From Cymbomonas tetramitiformis (lineage: Eukaryota > Chlorophyta > Pyramimonadophyceae > Pyramimonadales > Pyramimonadaceae): a DNA stretch of 64,000 nucleotides. Below, one piece after another: positions 50,707 through 63,155 of this stretch. The stretch's first letter is position 1, and each line of letters starts with the position of its first letter. The position numbers and the translations under genes are program-made. The stretch is from NCBI GenBank assembly GCA_001247695.2, contig LGRX02013719.1, forward strand, positions 62,001-126,000. Direction: 5' to 3'. The notes beneath the pieces are model-generated. The model was given only the letters and a program-made list of their open reading frames with translations, searched no databases and was not told the DNA's origin.

Positions 50707-53007
50707 CTACTCGTGGTCAAAGGGCAGAGGAGCACCGTCACCACAATGAGCACCGTAGCCAATCGCAGCACTACACCCCACTGGGTTGGGCGGCTGGTGA
50801 ACCGTTGCCGCAACACGCAGGGAGTGCAGTACTGCATCCAGAGTGACGGGGTCCAGCTCAGTGATACCCGAGTACAAGCATAAATCTCCCCTGCACAGCA
50901 CAGGCTGCGGCGCAGCCCGACCCGATACCTGCACAGGGTCCATGTCATTGGCCACCGTATAGGTGGCAGCTCCCACTCCCATGACAGAAATCAAGAGAAT
51001 GAAGGAAAGTAGAAACGGCATCCCCCATAAGCCCGCGTGGGCGGGGAAGCCCCACGGAGGCTTTCCACAGCCGTGGCTGCGGGGAGCACCGTCATGCCAA
51101 TCTCCCAGAGCACCACCAGAGTGAGGTGCTTGGGCTGCGGGCGTTGACGAATGATTTGCCGAAATTGTCGAAGTCCGCGGCTTCACGACGAAGCTGCCGT
51201 CGGCGAGGTCCTCGTAATCGTCCGTGTCGTAACCCGTGAGATCAACCTGTCCGATGGCGGCGTGGTTCACGGTCTGAACGAACCCAGCGAACTCACCGTC
51301 CGCGTCCGCTGTGGTGGTCACCCGCGCCGATTGCAGTGGCGCGGGCTTCACATCCTTTCCCTGCGAGACAGGCATAGCAGGGGCCGGCACGGCGGATGCC
51401 GATGCCGCCGCACCACCTGCCGGAACCTGCTCCTCCGGTGTGGCCACCGCTGCGGCGGGTCCGCACACCAGAGCCGAAGCCTCCTGCCCGATGCCGGCAG
51501 GAGGCGGGAAAGATGCGTGGGTGTAATGTACCTGCGGGTTGGCCGCGGAGTGAACCTCCGCGGCAAGATCGTCGAGCCGGCGGAGAATGTCATCTCCCTC
51601 GGAAGCCGGCTGCTGCTCCACGGTGAAGCCGTAGGCGGACACGTCGATGCCGCCTACCGCTCCCGCACAAAGCACCGCGGGCGGCCCGTACGCGGCTGCC
51701 GCACGTGCGAAGGACTCCGCCCCGTCATCCGCTGCCTGCTGGAACAACGCACACATGGCGAGTGCGTGCACCCCCTCTGCGTCCTCCTCGTCGATGGGAA
51801 CGCAGAATGCCGCGGCAGAGGTGGGCGGGTGTTGGCGCCCGCCCAACGGGCAGTCGCGGTAAAAGTGATACGCCTCACCTTTTCCTGCCTTCTTGCACCT
51901 ACCGCAGAACGGCTTCGCCCGTTGATCGTCGCGGTCGAATCCCACGGGCGGGGCTTTGTGGGTCCCCACACGGAATCCTCGCGGCTGCTGCCCCCGCTGC
52001 TGCTGCTGCCGCTGCTGCACCCGCTCCCGCTGTTGACGCACAACCGGAGCGGCCCCACCGTGTTGCCGCTGCACGAGCTCCTTGAGCTCCGTGATCTTTT
52101 GAAGAAGGGCGTCGTACCCGCTGCTGGAAAGATGCGCGGAGATGCCGTCCGCGCCAGAAGCCACTTTCCCCCCGTCCGTCTGCGCCCAAGCCTGGTAAAT
52201 CTCCACAACCATGGAGCGGAGCGAAACCAGCGACACACAGGTCAAGTCAGCGGCCATGGGATAGCGGACCTTCACCGCAGCGTAGAAAGTCGGGTCGAGT
52301 CGGGTGTAGAGGCTTAACTTTCTGGTAGCCTCCGTCGGTGTCCAGTCCGACGCCCTGTTATCCCGCACCAACCGTTGCTCCTTAGCCAAAATCGGCTGCG
52401 GGTCGACGTTTGCGGGATAACGCAACGCGGCGTACTCCTCCTGCTGGGACTCCCGTAGTGCCACCGGTACACAGCCCTTGATAACGTCGACCAGAGCTCG
52501 CCATCCATCTCGGTCAGTCGAAGAATCCGTACCAGTGAGCCAGACGTAGGCGTTGCTGTGCTTCTCCACCACGAGAGCCAGAACGTCGTACAAAAGACCA
52601 TTCACCCGGGCGACCACTTGAGCCAGAGGGTCGTCGAGGCCAAAGGCACATAGCTCCAGCCCAGCCGACTGAAACTCTGTACGCAGCTGCACCACCAGGT
52701 CGGACAGAAGGCCAGCGTCGTCCGTACCGCGAAAATGATGTTTCTTGTCACCAAGAATATCCTCACGGATACTCTTGGCCCAAGCCCGGTGGAGACGTGC
52801 CTTGTAAATCTCGTCCACCAACTTGGATTGCTACTGCAAGTAACGTCTGACGGCCACGTCCGCGTCCTCGTTCGATGCAGGGTTGGGGTTAGGAACAGAC
52901 GGCGTAGCTGCCGTTGGTGTGTTCCGAACACCGTCGATCAACCTCAGAGAGGCGTCGATGTCGCTGTCCCTCGTGAGGGACTTCTTGGATCTCGCTGTGA
53001 CTCCCAT
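50707..53007 (-). pseudogene. Gag-like protein of LTR element copy 2, one in-frame stop
   Basis: From ATG 53007 (MGVTARSKKSLTRDSDIDAS) the frame is open to 50707 except for a single TAG at 52828-52830, between VAVRRYLQ and QSKLVDEIYK. Copy 1 has a sense codon at the matching place. The protein has the same order as copy 1: capsid-like helices, Gln/Arg linker, extended zinc knuckle CX2CX9HX4C (CGRCKKAGKG...YHFYRDC), acidic GYDTDDYEDLADG segment, one membrane-spanning-type segment (GMPFLLSFILLISVMGVGAA), and a C-terminal domain. It is in one frame where copy 1 is shifted. The TAG could be a mutation or a readthrough site. Confidence 0.7.
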
Positions 53008-53384
53008 CTCTAGACAAGCCTGAGGGGAGGCGGTACGCTGTAGCACGTTTGGGTAGGGTCGCGGAGAAAATGCGACGTCACAGATACGGAACGAGCGGTC
53101 GAGCCATGCGAGCGAGGGACTAAGGAAAATGTCGTCGAGGTCAAAGGTGCCAAGGTCACCAGCCCAAAAAGCGGTAGGCAGCGGGATCAAGACTAGCAGA
53201 AAACCGTGAATGAACATTGCGTCGACGAAACCCAATCCAAGCCGGTACCCCATAGGTGCGGCTCAAGTCGCTCACCGCAAGCTGCTCATCTCACAACTCC
53301 CACTGATGCCCAAACGCGCAAACGCGCACCACCTCTCCGAGCGGCCGTTTAGCCAATCATGGCCAAACTAGCAAGTGGAATAAA

Positions 53385-53399
53385 GCGTGGATGGGGCCA
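53385..53399 (-). other. Candidate primer-binding site, copy 2
   Basis: Identical to 6800-6814 and at the same distance from the 5' LTR. Confidence 0.4.
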
Positions 53400-53404
53400 C
53401 GACC

Positions 53405-53649
53405 TACCGGAATATCCTAGTTCACTAGATATCAAAGGGTCCCGAACTGTGTGGATAAACTCTCATCAGATAAATAAACCCTAAGCTAGATATACCCGGA
53501 ACGGTCTCGCAACGGTCTCGGAAACTAGCCTACCTGTGACACAGCGTGTGTCACAGCACGAACCTATAGATCAGTCAGCAGTCCAGTGTTGGTCCTAGGG
53601 GTCTGTCATAGGGGCCTGCCTGTCAAGGCTGCCTATACAAATTCCAGCA
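53405..53649 (-). repeat. 5' LTR of gag-only element, copy 2
   Basis: 245 bp, differing from 50134-50378 by about two transitions. Confidence 0.9.
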
Positions 53650-53654
53650 GCCGG

Positions 53655-55029
53655 CACCCTACCCTTAACGCGTAGATTTATTTATAGAAATTATTTATCA
53701 GTCGGTTGTGTCACTGTATGGTGTACGATGGGCTGGTGACATGACAATTGACATGAGACGCAGCGCGCAGTCCGCAAAGCTCCGAGAAAAAAGTTGATGA
53801 CATTGCACTGTCACGAATGTCGGCTGTATGGGCTTGCCCCGCAGGAAATCAGGCCATTTACTTCACTTTTATTTTTTGGGGGGGGTGGGGGGGGGGGCAA
53901 AGCCACTAGGTTGGTCGTGCCCCGCAGGGAAATCGACCGCTTACAATTTTTTAATTTTTATTCTTAGAAAGGGGGGACAAGTGGGCTGACCGAGCCCCGC
54001 AGTGGATTCGGCCGCTTGCTATTTTTTGGGGTGAGGCGAGTGTGGGGGTGGGCTTTGACCCCCCCTCCGCCCACTGGCGGACTGGCCGAGCCCCGCCGCA
54101 GGGGGTCGAGACACCATGTTGATACTGCGATGCAGAAGAGAGGGATTACTATTCATTGCCCACATCACATTTTGTATGGTGATTTGAGATTGATTTTTCC
54201 CCACTTGTACGTTCACGTACCCCCTATAGATGTTTTTCTTCGAGAGAGGAGAAAAAAAACTTGCCAAGACAGGAGCGTGGATATAAACCCCAATATGATA
54301 CAGCTGTACTGCATTAAAGCACGTGCCTTAATTTCATTCGCCAATAGGTTCGCCACATCGTTGCCAGGGTGCCAACTGGCGTGGGGACACTGAGGACGTG
54401 ATCGCATCGGGGAGCACGAAGTACCGATGGCAAAGTAGATGGCATTCTGCTATTGGACAACTAAACGTGTGGGGTTTTTAACAGTAATAAAACAGTGCAA
54501 TTTTCCACGTTCAATAATGCCACAGTACGCGACATTCTTCTCCCCGTGGTAAAGAGCACGAAGAATCCATGTCTACCAACTGTATTCGTGCGATGGCAAC
54601 TAAGCAGATCTCTGCAAACACTTGCAAGGCTGTCAGGTATCCACCAGTAGCGTGCACGAATGCACTGCGTACGCAAGCACCGAACTCTTTCTCCGTAAAG
54701 CATGCCCCCGTGAATAGCCCTTCAGGGCTTTCGCGTCAAATCTATGGTAAGAAAAGCGTGAAAACGGTAAGTTCTTATTCTCAATATTTCAAAAAGGATT
54801 CACAGCGCTTTGTTTGAGGTGGACTTTAAACGCACGACACTCGCGTTAACGTGAGATGCATGAGCTACTGCTTCCATGTGTACTGGGCAAAAAAGATTTA
54901 GGAGACTATTGAGGCCTTGTCGCACCCAATATCACCATATGCTGAGAGTTTTTCTTACGGCACTTTCAATCAGCGCCGTCTTTTCCCACTTCTTGGGAGA
55001 CAGAGCTTTATGAGTACCTTGATGCGTGC
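53655..55029. other. Upstream region of the glucokinase gene
   Basis: No gene recognised. Between 53830 and 54110 a motif like GCCCCGCAGGGAAATCGACCG recurs about four times at roughly 70-80 bp intervals with G-rich runs between. Any promoter of the glucokinase gene would lie towards the right end, but I see no certain TATA or initiator. Confidence 0.4.
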
Positions 55030-58000
55030 ATGGCGCAGAGCTCTCGACGTCTTTCATCCCTTGGTGTCGTAGCAAGCACTCAAGAAAGTGTGGTGGTAGC
55101 GGATCTGGGAGGAACCAATGCCCGCTTTCAGCTTTGGAATGTTGAAATTGGTGGCGGGGAAGAAGTCCTTGTGAAAGAAAAGGTTTCCCTGCTTTCCTCA
55201 TCCCTACAGAATCCTGCACCTTTGTTGAGCGTTTCCTTTTGTTTTTCACTCTCACAGTCGACTCGGTTTTCCAACTTATGTTCCTGCAAGCATAGACTGA
55301 CATCCAGGATCGAACAGAAATCGTCGTAGTTCCGTCCTACACGCGTTCAAGGTCCAACATCTGGGTCGCCAGCAGGAGCCTTCTAAGTTCCTTCCTTTCT
55401 TAGTGGCAGTCCGTCTCAAGAGGCGTGTGCTTCCCATGAGACTACGTCAGCCTCTACATCTTGTTTTTCATGCAGCAGTATTGATGTGTTCAGCAAATAT
55501 ACATGTCGTTGACGCGAGACACCTCGCACTGCAGACAGTATGAATAGTATGATTATCCACGGATGTCGGGTCACGTAACAGATTTTCCCTGCAGCCGACT
55601 TCGAGACTTTCCCAGAGGCCTTCACCGCATTCATCGAGGTACGCTTCCTTCGCCCATCTTGCTCGGAGGGTGCCAGGTAGTTGTTAAAGATTCAGGTGGT
55701 AGGGACGATAACCTATATACTCTACTGTGATCATTATTGTGAGCTGCTGTACTTCTTGAAAGAACTGAAACCATACTCTATTTGCGCGCGCTTCGACTCG
55801 GTCGGTGAATCTAGCACGCTCGTCGAGCTTCAATGCCGACATGTCACGTGACATCCCGGAGCCTCCGAGCGGAAATAGAGGACGCCAGGTTTTCCGGTTG
55901 TGCCACGTGGCATACATGAGCTTGCCTTAAGGAGCTTGCTCTTTTCACAGGGATCCGGTGTTTGGCCGCGTAGTTTTGTGTGGCCGGGTATCCCGGGGGC
56001 GTGGGCGTCTCAAGGTGAGATGCTGCGAGGAACACGAGAGACAGACACTGGAAATTTGCATACGAACGCGAATGTTTTTTCACTGATTTGGAATCCCTTG
56101 AAAGCTGTGAGATAAATGCGGCGGGGAAAGTCAGGCTTGTTTGTTGAACGAAAGTCGATTGTGGATCGGGGTGCTCCCTACATCATGCTCCTTGCGTCAC
56201 ACTCGGAGCCCCTGTGGTGCGACAGGCTACGGGATATGACGGCGATATTGCTGCAGCAGCCTTCGCAGTCGCCGGGCCTGTGGCGGACAATCGTTGTCAG
56301 ATGACGAACATCAGGTGAGGCTGCACCCACGTTGGCATGCTACCTCACTGCGGGCTGCCAATCGTGGTGAACGCTTGAGTGGGAGCCGGCCTTGACCCAC
56401 GATGCTCTAGGGCTTGCTTGCCAGGTCCACGCCCGTCAGCTCAATCTGCCACGTCCATGGTCAAGCTCCAATATTGGCCATTGAAAGGCTCATTTGCTTG
56501 CCTTCCCTCGGATGCTCCGTAAGTTCAAGTAGACGAACCAACGGTGGGCAGGTAGGCAGGCTGGTGGGTGGATCTATCCTCTGTAGCAAGCAGAATCGTG
56601 CATCGTACGCGGTATGCTGCGTGAGGAGGGCGAGTGAAGGCACCGAGCTGCCGGCTTCAAGTGACGCGCTTGTGTGAGCTGTTGATCTTCGGTTTCGGTG
56701 GGGATCTATCGGCGCAGTTGGGTCGTGGACGGCTCCGAGCTTGAGAATACTTTCGATGTCAAGAGAGTCAGGTCAACCTCGACCCTCTGACGTCATCCAT
56801 GAGTTGGCTGCTCGGCTCCTGGTCACATTTCCGTGCAGCGCGGTCAGCACACATTGCACCAGCCATCCGTTTTCGCGCGGTCAACACACCCTGCATGTGC
56901 CGGAGGTTTCGAAACGGACGGCTGGTGCACTGTTGCACCCATTCCAGCCAGTTGTGCGACCGAGGGCAGTGCCTGCTTCACGTTCTACCCGCGCACTTCC
57001 TTTCATCACAACCTGAAGGCAGCACGTGCGGCCGTTGTACTGCCGTTGGTGGAGAAAGGTGAGCTGCTGGGCTGATGTTGTCGGGGTGTGCCTTCCCTCA
57101 GCGTCCTGAACGACTTTGAGGCAATTGGATATGGTTGCACTGCAGTAGCAGAGGAGAACTTGTTGGTGCTGAACGATGTGCCTCAAAGGTGGCAATTTCT
57201 GCTCCTTCATGCCCAACTGGTTCCTCACCCGGCGCTCTCTGCCTCCCACCTGCCGGCTTTCGCTCTGCTCCCTATGCTCTGGTGTGCCCGTCCTTCCTCC
57301 CGTACACACTTCGCCACGTCACCAGGTCCTCTTTCCCCACTGCGCTATGCCTCCCTCTTCCTGTACCCTGCCCTCGCTTTCTCCACGCGCTCCTCCCCTC
57401 TCCGTGTCCCCTCCACGCAATTTTTGTTCTCTCTTTCCCTCCACGCGCTCTTCTCCAATCCGCATGCACATCATACGTGCATGGTATAGCTTCCCCGGGA
57501 TGCAGTAGAGACTGTAGCGCAAGCCGCTTCAAGTCACAGCGCGCTGGAGCGTCTGCGCCGACTTCACGCAAGGAGTCTTCCCCGGCTGCCTCATAGACCA
57601 TTGCCTCAGTGGATAGCATGCATTTCATTAGAATCTCGCTCCCCACTGAAATATGATCCAGCGCCACGTGCTGATCCCGTGCCGCGGTGGCTCGATGCGA
57701 ACTGCTGAGCGTGTTTTCACAAAACACCGTTGTTGCAAAACGTCTGCTGTGTACACTGGGCACCGGCCATCTCACTTCTGTGGACTCCTCAGCCAATCCG
57801 AGCGCTGGTCTCTGCTCAGCCAATCCGAGCGCTGGTCTCTGCTCAGCCAATCCGAGCGCTGGTCTCTGCTCAGCCTGCCTCTTCCTCGTGCAGGCCTCCG
57901 CAATGTGTACGCTTGGGCGAGCTCCTCCCCTTCTGGGGAGACCCCAGAGGTCCAGTGGCTAATGGTTGCATGAGCTGTTAGCTGGCTCAGCCACTTGAGC

Positions 58001-61000
58001 ATCTACGGTGCCCATATTTCCGTCACTTACTGCTGCTGGGACTAAGGAGAGGGGGGCCACGCTGCATGCAGAATGGAGAGCCCTGCAGTGTGTGTGGGGC
58101 CTGGCACTGGGCTAGGCGAAGCCCTCATCGTGTACGACGCGACAAATGAGGAGTACAAGGTGAAATCACTGCCTTCTGGTGGATCAGAGCATTCGATGTT
58201 TCGAGCATCAGGATGGCCGGAGATGGGCTCCCAGGCGTCCCGAAGGTGGATGCCTTAAGTGTCATAGTGAATCCGTGGCGGGCCCCTGAACCCGTGGTGG
58301 TCCCCTGAACCCGTGGTGGTCCCCTGAATCCGTGGCGGTCCCCTAAATCCGCGGCAGTNNNNNNNNNNNNNNNNNNNNNNNNNNNNNNNNNNNNNNNNNN
58401 NNNNNNNNNNNNNNNNNNNNNNNNNNNNNNNNNNNNNNNNNNNNNNNNNNNNNNNNNNNNNNNNNNNNNNNNNNNNNNNNNNNNNNNNNNNNNNNNNNNN
58501 NNNNNNNNNNNNNNNNNNNNNNNNNNNNNNNNNNNNNNNNNNNNNNNNNNNNNNNNNNNNNNNNNNNNNNNNNNNNNNNNNNNNNNNNNNNNNNNNNNNN
58601 NNNNNNNNNNNNNNNNNNNNNNNNNNNNNNNNNNNNNNNNNNNNNNNNNNNNNNNNNNNNNNNNNNNNNNNNNNNNNNNNNNNNNNNNNNNNNNNNNNNN
58701 NNNNNNNNNNNNNNNNNNNNNNNNNNNNNNNNNNNNNNNNNNNNNNNNNNNNNNNNNNNNNNNNNNNNNNNNNNNNNNNNNNNNNNNNNNNNNNNNNNNN
58801 NNNNNNNNNNNNNNNNNNNNNNNNNNNNNNNNNNNNNNNNNNNNNNNNNNNNNNNNNNNNNNNNNNNNNNNNNNNNNNNNNNNNNNNNNNNNNNNNNNNN
58901 NNNNNNNNNNNNNNNNNNNNNNNNNNNNNNNNNNNNNNNNNNNNNNNNNNNNNNNNNNNNNNNNNNNNNNNNNNNNNNNNNNNNNNNNNNNNNNNNNNNN
59001 NNNNNNNNNNNNNNNNNNNNNNNNNNNNNNNNNNNNNNNNNNNNNNNNNNNNNNNNNNNNNNNNNNNNNNNNNNNCGGCGGTCCCCTGAACCCGCGGCGG
59101 TCCCCTGTATCCGCGGCGGTCCCCTGATTCCACCCTGTCGACAGTCAGGGCACTCGCGCCCCAAAGATTCTAACGGTGACCACTGCCCACAGGTTTTGCC
59201 ATCGGAGGGGGGGCACGTGGGCGTCTCACCTCGTGGAGAAGTCCAGCGTGCCCTCGTGGCGTGAGCACCCATACCGATCTCTCCCCCTTCATTTTAGATC
59301 CGCCACTCGCCCCATGGTGGGCGCTCTGTGAAATCTATTTGCTGCGATGGCCACTCGCCCCATGGTGGGCGCTCTGTCCAATCTATTTGCTGCGAGGGCC
59401 ACTCACCCCATGGTGGGCGCTCTGTGCAATCTATTTGCTGCGAGCCAATCGCCCCATGGTGGGCGCTCTGTGCAATCTATTGGCTGCGAGGGCCACTCGC
59501 CCCATGGTGGGGCGCTCTGTCCAATCTATTTGCTGCGAGGGCCACTCACCCCATGGTGGGCGCTCTGTGCAGAGAAATCTATTTGCTTCATGATGGCCAC
59601 TCGCCCCATGGTGGGCGCTCGGTCGAATCTATTTGCTATGAGGGCCACTCACCCCATGGTGGGCGCTCTGTGCAATCTATTTGCTGCGAGGGCCGCTCAC
59701 CCCATGGTGGGCGCTCTGTGCAATCTATTTGCTGCGAGGGCCACTCACCCCATGGTGGGCGCTCTGTGCAATCTATTTGCTGCGAGGGCCGCTCACCCCA
59801 TGGTGGGCGCTCTGTCCAATCTATTTGCTGCGAGGGCCACTCACCCATGGTGGGCGCTCTGTCCAATCTATTTGCTGCGAGGGCCACTCACCCCATGGTG
59901 GGGGCGCTCTGTGCAATCTGTTGCTGCGGAAGTGGCCACTGACCCCATGGTGGGTGCTCTGTGCAATCTATTTGCTGCGGGGGCCACTCACCCCATGGTG
60001 GGCGCTCTGTGCAATCTATTTGCTGCGGGGCCGCTCACCCCATAGTGGGCGCTCTGTCCAATCTCTATTTGCTACGAGGGGCCACTCACCCCATGGTGGG
60101 CGCTCTGTCCAATCTATTTGCTGCGAGGGCCACTCACCCCAGGTGGGCGGCTCTGTGCAATCTATTTGCTGCGATGGCCACTGACCCCATGGTGGGTGCT
60201 CTGTGCAATGTTTGCTGCGAGGGCCACTCACCCCATGGTGGGCTCTGTCCAATCTATTTGCTGCGAGGGGCCACTCACCCCATGGTGGGCGCTCTGTGCA
60301 ATCTATTTGCTGCGAGCCAATCGCCCCATGGTGGGCGCTCTGTGCAATCTATTGGCTGCGGGGGCCACTCACCCCATGGTGGGCGCTCTGTGCAATCTAT
60401 TTGCTGCGGGCCACTCACCCCATGGTGGGCGCTCACTGTGAAATCTCTTGTTGCTATGAGGGCCACTCACCCCATGGTGGGCGCTCTGTCCAATCTATTT
60501 GCTGTGAGGGCCACTCACCCCATGGTGGGCGCTCTGTACGATCTATTTGCTGCGATGGCCACTAGGCCCATGGTGGGTGCTCTGTGCAATCTATTTGCTG
60601 CGAGGGCTGCTCACCTCATGGTGGGCGCTCTGTGCAATGTTTATGCCGGGCCACTCCCATGGTGGGGCGCTCTGTCCAATCTATCTGCTACGAGGGCCGC
60701 TCACCCCATGACCAGGTGCTCTGTGCAATCTATTTGCTATGAGGGCCGCTCACCCCATGGTGGGCGCTCTGTGCAATCTATTTGCTGCGAGGGCCGCTCA
60801 CCCCATGGTGGGCGCTCTGTGAAATCTATTTGCGGTGTGGGCTATCTTCCTCTTTATCGGCATCCCGAGTAATCACTTCACTGCAAGAGCTATTTCGACC
60901 CTCGTAAGGGTTGCGTGCCTTGTATCAGGTTTCTTCCCTTTTCTTAATGAAGAATGCGGCATCTTGTCAAGTTGCGCACTCCTGGCATTCATGTCCAAGC

Positions 61001-63155
61001 GACTTGTGTCGAATGTGTCGATGGGGGTTTGCACCGATATGGCTCGGATTTAGGGAGTGGATGGGGCTTGGACTGCACAGGTACCTCGAGGACACCTGTG
61101 GCGATGCAGAGCTCGAGTATGTGGTCTCTGGGGTAGGCCGCATCCTAATTCAGTAAGAGAAATCTTGAATGCGATGCATTCCAGGAGGCGTGTAGCCGGA
61201 GGGTGACGCTTGCGCCATGATGCCACCGCGACTTCCGTGGATCGCACAGTTTCCATCACTTGCCATGCCATGTCATGTCATGTCCATGGGGTGACCATGC
61301 TGTGTGGTGTGACTACATTCATGGCATAGCAATGGACCAACGGGTCCCATCCATCGACCGTGAGCCACTGGGGGGCATACCAGCAGGGTCCGCTTACTCC
61401 GTAACCCAGAGACCAGCAATTGTTGGGCGATGATTGGTCACATCGTATCATCTTTCCATGCTGCTTTGCATTTGGGTTGGGAATATGTATGAGTTGGTGG
61501 TGTCTTGTTACGGCCCCGCTCTGCTCCTGATTTGCTTCTCACATCCACTGGGAGGATGGTGGGCTGGCTTTTGTCGGCTGATCTCATGCCATTCAGTGTG
61601 TGTGTGTGCCTTTTCTATTGTGCGGTTCAGAGATGGCAGGTGCGCATGCATCCCTCGATGTTTGATCTCACCCAATCCCGCTCGCCTCCTGCAGTCAGGG
61701 CTGCAGCGAATCTACAACTTCCTCCGGGAATACCGAGGCAACACCAATGCGCCAGAACTGGAGCCGGCTGAGGTATCTCAGAAAGGTGCGTTTGCATGTA
61801 GTTCGGGTGTCGGACTGTGCTGTTTTCACGTCTGCATGAGGCGGCTTGAAGAACCCGCAGCATGGCCGTTGCCGCATTGCGAATTAAAGTCTATGAGGCT
61901 TGATGCTGCAAAGCACTCGATGGTGGATCACAAATATAAGAGGAGCGCCGCAGTATATTGGTAACCTTGCAGTCGTGGAGGGGAAAAGACTGTTGAGAGG
62001 CACTGAAGCAAGAATGCTGTGACCAACACGGCGTTTCTCCCTTTGTTAAAAAAAATACCCAAACCACTCCGATGGCGCTCAGGCCACGCAGATGACACCT
62101 GTCACTGCGCTGGCTCAATTTACTGAAGTTGTGCTTGGATGGTTGAAAAAGTGCTCGACTTGCTGAAGTTTTCTTGTTTCTCACGCTGCTTGATAGGATG
62201 AGTGGGATTTACCTCTTGGTCGGTAATTGCAATGCATAGTTTTCATTTCCCGAACCATCTTCTCTGGCCCTGCTTCCTGTGGTGGGCCGCATTGAGATTC
62301 CCTTTGAGTGCATGATTCGATGCGGCGCATGCTTCACAGGCATGGCTGAAGAGTGCGAACTGTGTACCGAGGCCGTGACCATTTTTCTTGACATCCTCGG
62401 GTATGAGGCAAGTAACTTCGGCTTGAAGGCGCTCGCCAAGGGAGGTGTGTGGCCGATCCCTCGACAAAGGATAGCTTGGTGGCGTTCACCTCCTCTCCTT
62501 CTCCAAATGCCGAGCTAAGTGCGAATGCATGTGGAGCATGCCTCGCCGAGAGGCCGCCTGCCAGTGCACATGACACGTGCTCCGCATGCCAAAGATGCGC
62601 CCTCTTCAGGTTCACAAAACGCGTTTCCGGGTACCCTCACCGTGTATTATGTTCAGGAAATGGCAGTGCCTGATCGGTATTTGGCGCTACAAACCGCGCG
62701 CAGGGGTTTACATTGCTGGGGGCATTCCACCAAAGATGAAAAGTGAGATAGAGAAGGGCGGCGTTCTGAAGGCTTTCCTGCAAGAGGGCACTCGTTTTGC
62801 GTGAGTCTTTATCCCATCTCAGCACCCTCGTCTTTCTCCTGTTTATTTGGCAGCCAAAGGGGGTCCATCGGGCCATGTACAAAGGTACGTGATGGCTCCG
62901 CACTGTGGGAATGGTGGAGAAGTGTGTATTCAAGAAAAGAAATCTCGCAAAATTGTATAATTGCTTGGTGGAGGGAGTGCTCGTGTCACATGTCTCTATC
63001 ACAGAAGTGTATGCATTTGTTCTTGGATTGAGAAGTTGAGTTCTTGTTTGCATGGCAGGCCCTTGCGTGCACAATTTCCTTTATACGTGGTATTGGACGA
63101 TAAGATTGGATTGTTGGGCACAAAGGTTTATGCACTTCAGAGCTTGCGAAAATGA
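55030..63155 (+). CDS. Glucokinase, 12 exons
   Basis: Phosphorylates glucose to glucose 6-phosphate with ATP, the entry step of glycolysis; probably cytosolic, as no clear targeting peptide is visible. Exons: 55030-55182, 55258-55279, 55595-55638, 56226-56314, 56718-56771, 57102-57188, 58072-58245, 61054-61132, 61695-61785, 62340-62444, 62704-62800, 63059-63155. All introns are GT-AG, all phases agree, and the total is 1092 nt (363 residues plus stop). Motifs: phosphate loop VVADLGGTNARF, AVAGPV, the catalytic Asp in VLNDFEAIGYG, GPGTGLGEA, VVSG-SGLQRIYNFL, and YIAGGIPPK. The protein is of the bacterial-type glucokinase family found in several algae and oomycetes. Least certain are the 22-nt exon 2 and the exon 7-8 junction, where about 11 extra residues appear. 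Confidence 0.88.
57788..57869. repeat. 27-bp tandem repeat in glucokinase intron 6
   Basis: CTCAGCCAATCCGAGCGCTG followed by GTCTCTG occurs three times exactly. Confidence 0.88.
58271..59131. repeat. 18-bp minisatellite in intron 7, interrupted by the gap
   Basis: GGCGGTCCCCTGAACCCG-type units lie on both sides of the 717-N gap (58359-59075), so the gap probably hides more of the same array. Confidence 0.8.
58359..59075. other. Assembly gap, 717 N
   Basis: Undetermined bases inside glucokinase intron 7, flanked by minisatellite units. Confidence 0.99.
59302..60835. repeat. 48-bp minisatellite, about 32 units, in intron 7
   Basis: Units of CACTCACCCCATGGTGGGCG, CTCTGTGCAATCTATTTGCT and GCGAGGGC repeat with small indels. 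Because 48 is divisible by three, long open frames appear on both strands (for example repeats of ICCEGHSPHGGRSVQS), but the array lies within an intron whose flanking exons join in phase. Confidence 0.92.

Larger units (their letters stand above)
50134..53649 (-). mobile_element. Gag-only LTR retrotransposon, copy 2
   Basis: 245-bp LTRs (50134-50378 and 53405-53649) differ by about two bases. The target-site duplication GCCGG is perfect (50129-50133, 53650-53654). The interior holds only a minus-strand gag gene. The LTRs and primer-site region are clearly related to copy 1 at 3512-7075, but the proteins have diverged. Fresh LTRs and an intact duplication indicate recent insertion of an element that encodes no polymerase. 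Confidence 0.92.

Noticed and set aside
56414..57850. Several 60-190-residue frames within glucokinase introns
   Set aside because: They fall in introns 4-6 of a phase-consistent gene and show no domains.
58200..58220. Glucokinase exon 7 ending at CAG before GATGGC, a GA donor
   Set aside because: It needs a non-canonical donor; a GT donor at 58246 keeps phase and all other introns are GT-AG.
59302..60835. CRISPR-like regular repeat array
   Set aside because: Units are contiguous with no unique spacers, and the DNA is eukaryotic intron.
59261..60872. Long overlapping plus-strand frames with repeats of ICCEGHSPHGG
   Set aside because: They are products of a 48-bp minisatellite inside a glucokinase intron; several frames are open at once and flanking exons join without them.
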